A DNA stretch of 13,453 nucleotides from Burkholderiales bacterium (lineage in GTDB: Bacteria > Pseudomonadota > Gammaproteobacteria > Burkholderiales > Burkholderiaceae), in NCBI GenBank assembly GCA_903643055.1, contig CAHJWV010000456.1, forward strand, positions 1 to 13,453, written 5' to 3'. This document shows positions 13,328 to 13,453 of this stretch, piece by piece. The notes beneath the pieces were generated by a model, which was given only the letters and a program-made list of their open reading frames with translations, made no database searches and was not told the DNA's origin. Within the stretch, counting starts at the first letter, position 1. Each line of letters starts with the position of its first letter. The position numbers and the translations under genes were made by a program.

Positions 13328-13453
13328 ATGAACGGCCGATCGCTGCGTGCGCTCACCTGGTCCACGTTGTTAGCCGCCTTAGCGGGCGCGGCTTTGCTGG
13401 CCGGCGAAGATGCGGGCTTGTCCGACCCTAGCCTGTTCAGTGCGGACGTTCCA
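13328..13453 (+). CDS. Secreted protein, N-terminus only
   Basis: The first 42 codons before the window edge. MNGRSLRALTWSTLLAALAG begins a typical signal peptide: a short Arg-containing n-region, a hydrophobic core to about residue 25, and a likely cleavage near LLAG/E. The mature start GLSDPSLFSADVP resembles the start of large surface or pilus-associated proteins (PilY1-like), but too little is present to assign a family. A GGAG (13320-13323) lies 4 nt before the ATG, slightly close but usable. Export to the periplasm or beyond is the only supported statement. Confidence 0.7.
   Translation, partial: MNGRSLRALTWSTLLAALAGAALLAGEDAGLSDPSLFSADVP

Overview
The window is GC-rich, densely coded DNA with few Shine-Dalgarno-poor gaps. 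Its gene families point to a beta-proteobacterium, most likely of the order Burkholderiales (Rubrivivax/Leptothrix/Comamonadaceae-like). Reasons: a fused aerobic-type indolepyruvate ferredoxin oxidoreductase next to an Lrp/AsnC regulator, an outer-membrane phospholipase A with a Cys-containing N-terminal extension, a TesB thioesterase and strong GC bias at third codon positions. This placement is inferred from family resemblance; no 16S or other marker gene is present.

Layout. (1) 1-879: the start of a DUF1348 (NTF2/SnoaL-like) gene on the minus strand, divergent from a TetR regulator. Two same-geometry TetR-type palindromes sit on a recognisable promoter between them. (2) 901-3951, minus strand: an Lrp/AsnC regulator, then 10 bp later a membrane GGDEF protein with a destroyed active site (SDREF) but an intact RxxD motif. 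After a 275-bp gap full of small perfect hairpins comes a paralogous membrane diguanylate cyclase with an intact GGEEF. (3) 4120-7725: a 1201-residue fused indolepyruvate ferredoxin oxidoreductase, divergent from the Lrp gene. (4) 7763-8584: a DxD glycosyltransferase-like protein with no ATG/GTG/TTG at the homologous start. ATC fits best, directly behind a strong hairpin. (5) 8592-10600, minus strand: pldA (outer-membrane phospholipase A) overlapping a DUF72 gene through TTGA. (6) 10821-11640: tesB broken by an internal deletion of about 74 bp. (7) 11657-13093, minus strand: a 110-residue acidic hypothetical protein, a second TetR regulator with a good upstream palindrome, and a 73-residue small protein with a strong ribosome-binding site. 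(8) 13328-13453: the start of a secreted protein that runs off the window.

How they may work together. The most coherent unit is Lrp regulator / oxidoreductase. The regulator probably senses an amino-acid-derived ligand and controls aryl-pyruvate (or other 2-oxo acid) oxidation to the acyl-CoA. The two GGDEF paralogs look like a synthase/receptor-type pair for cyclic di-GMP, physically linked to that regulator. The TetR1/DUF1348 pair is a classic divergent repressor-target module. The remaining genes are ordinary chromosomal neighbours; no mobile element, CRISPR array, tRNA or rRNA was seen. No gene-free stretch exceeds 300 bases. The largest gaps are 2014-2288 (hairpins), 10601-10820 (divergent pldA/tesB promoters, no confident motif) and 13094-13327 (inverted repeat).
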